DNA of 64,000 nt, taken from NCBI RefSeq assembly GCF_031127805.1, contig NZ_JARXHW010000021.1:11164-75163 (forward strand), written 5' to 3'. Source of the DNA: Thalassobacterium maritimum (GTDB lineage: Bacteria > Verrucomicrobiota > Verrucomicrobiia > Opitutales > Coraliomargaritaceae). A program made the translations under genes and the position numbers. Positions within the stretch are counted from its first letter, which is position 1. The number at the start of each line of letters is the position of its first letter. Below, one piece after another: positions 63,075 to 64,000 of this stretch. A model generated the notes under the pieces. That model was not told the DNA's origin and searched no databases. It saw only the letters and a program-made list of their open reading frames with translations.

Positions 63075-63386
63075 CGATCTGGCCCCCGTTCTGTAACTGT
63101 ATTTTCACCATGTATTTACCTGGGGTCGACCTGCCGTTTCTTACCTTGGATCTACATGGAATCAAAGCTTATCAACATCATGGTTACGTAAACTTTATTT
63201 CCGAGTGCGATGGCTTGCTTTCATGACTCCCAAATGCAATGATATGACCTGCTGAAATTTACCCCACAAACCATGCGATCATCTAAAAACTTATGTTTTT
63301 ATATTTTTTTCGTCAGATTTCGATCAGTGTGGGTGTTAATTAGTTGAGCATATTTGTTTTAACCTAAAAACCCAAGACCAGTCCAT
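63075..63386. other. Gap before the last gene; AT-rich hairpin
   Basis: 312 bp without a gene. It holds AAAAAC-TTAT-GTTTTT (63285-63300) followed by ATATTTTTTT, which would make a weak terminator for the preceding operon, although 210 bp after its stop. Nothing else is recognised. Confidence 0.4.
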
Positions 63387-64000
63387 ATGAATAAGAAACT
63401 ACTACCGCTTCTATCCGTTGCACCTTTTGTGCTTTTATCATGGTCGCACGCTGCTACGATCACTTGGGGCAGCGCCACGACTATTTCCGGTGATTCCGAT
63501 GTCTCGACCGACGGCACGCTCGTTGTCGCAGCAAGCTTTGGTACGACTAGCGCTTCAATTGTCGTCAACGGCGTGACATTTGCCGGGGGAGGAACGGCTG
63601 CAAATTTGAAGAGTTCTGCGACCTACGGGACAGCATTGAACTATACTTCCGCAAAGAATTCTGATACGGCATTTGGAACTGCATCTACACCTTTTAGTTC
63701 TCTCTCCGCGAACTATCAAGATTTACTGACGTCTGGCCTGTGGGAGACTGGTACGGACCCCGAGGTGGATTTACAGACTCAGACGTTTACTTTTGGTGGG
63801 ACGGGCAATGAATTAGTCGATGGTCAGGAATACCAGATTCAAATTTGGGCGCAGGATGCGCGCAATAACAAGCACGGGGGGGCGCTCACTATTGCTGGTA
63901 CAGGTGGTGTTACCCTGAATTACACTGACACCAGCTCGGAAGGGGGGCTTGGTCAATATGTGATTGGCACCTTTACAGCCGATGCGGACACTCAATCATT
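63387..64000 (+). CDS. Secreted beta-rich protein, C-terminus cut by window edge
   Basis: At least 204 codons from ATG 63387. Signal peptide M-N-K-K-L-L-P-L-L-S-V-A-P-F-V-L-L-S-W-S-H-A, then a Ser/Thr/Gly-rich region (I-T-W-G-S-A-T-T-I-S-G-D-S-D-V...G-Q-E-Y-Q-I-Q-I-W-A-Q-D-A-R) like the extracellular part of PEP-CTERM or autotransporter-like proteins of this phylum. The C-terminus that would decide (PEP-CTERM or not) lies outside the window. Confidence 0.65.
   Translation, partial: MNKKLLPLLSVAPFVLLSWSHAATITWGSATTISGDSDVSTDGTLVVAASFGTTSASIVVNGVTFAGGGTAANLKSSATYGTALNYTSAKNSDTAFGTASTPFSSLSANYQDLLTSGLWETGTDPEVDLQTQTFTFGGTGNELVDGQEYQIQIWAQDARNNKHGGALTIAGTGGVTLNYTDTSSEGGLGQYVIGTFTADADTQS

Overview
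The window looks like chromosomal DNA of a marine, polysaccharide-degrading member of the Verrucomicrobiota, most likely in the Opitutales/Puniceicoccales (Coraliomargarita/Lentimonas-like). This rests on gene content, not on a marker gene: seven S1-type sulfatases, many glycoside hydrolases, PEP-CTERM proteins, very large Verru_Chthon-type pseudopilin-like proteins, a Rhodopirellula/Verrucomicrobium-type ECF sigma factor with a FecR-like partner, and LacI/AraC regulators. No rRNA, tRNA or CRISPR array was seen.

Layout. (1) 1-3797, minus strand: a GH3 glycosidase cut by the window edge and a DUF5722 clan-A-like hydrolase. (2) 3958-19530, plus strand: a Verru_Chthon-like 1198-aa protein with a small secreted partner, a GH78 rhamnosidase, sulfatase A, a pseudopilin, sulfatases B, C and D, and a secreted protein built from two copies of a recurring module. 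(3) 19531-20717: a gene-free stretch holding eleven and a third 94-bp hairpin repeats between convergent genes. (4) 20718-32606: sulfatase E (minus), then a divergent GH106-like protein, a multidomain serine protease and a GH9-PL14-like cellulase. (5) 32615-36181: a RAYT transposase framed by two nearly identical double-hairpin repeats, a GPH-type sugar symporter and a PEP-CTERM protein. (6) 36182-39278: an intact LacI regulator, a DDE transposase, an integrase fragment and a truncated second LacI gene. (7) 39383-48428: a Gfo/Idh oxidoreductase coupled to a two-Rossmann FAD protein, a divergent PocR-AraC regulator, a decayed GH1 remnant, an SSS symporter and a GH110-like galactosidase. (8) 48572-64000, plus strand: an unassigned secreted protein, sulfatase F, ECF sigma/FecR pair, GH29 fucosidase, sulfatase G, the second small-protein/Verru_Chthon pair, and a partial secreted protein.

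Inferred working of the locus: secreted sulfatases and exo-glycosidases (GH3, GH29, GH110-like, GH9) trim a sulfated, fucose/galactose/rhamnose-containing glycan outside the cytoplasm. Sugars and short oligomers enter through the GPH and SSS symporters. GH78 and GH106-like enzymes without signal peptides, and the oxidoreductase pair, finish the job inside. Many secreted proteins carry extra beta-sandwich modules that may bind glycan.

The most striking unexplained signals are: a shared palindromic operator (AAGAA-N4-TTCTT, best copy ATAAGAAAGGTTTCTTAT) at seven sites upstream of genes spread over 32 kb, which suggests one regulon; the 94-bp hairpin array with apparent compensatory changes in one stem; and a beta-sandwich module seen six times in four otherwise unrelated secreted proteins.
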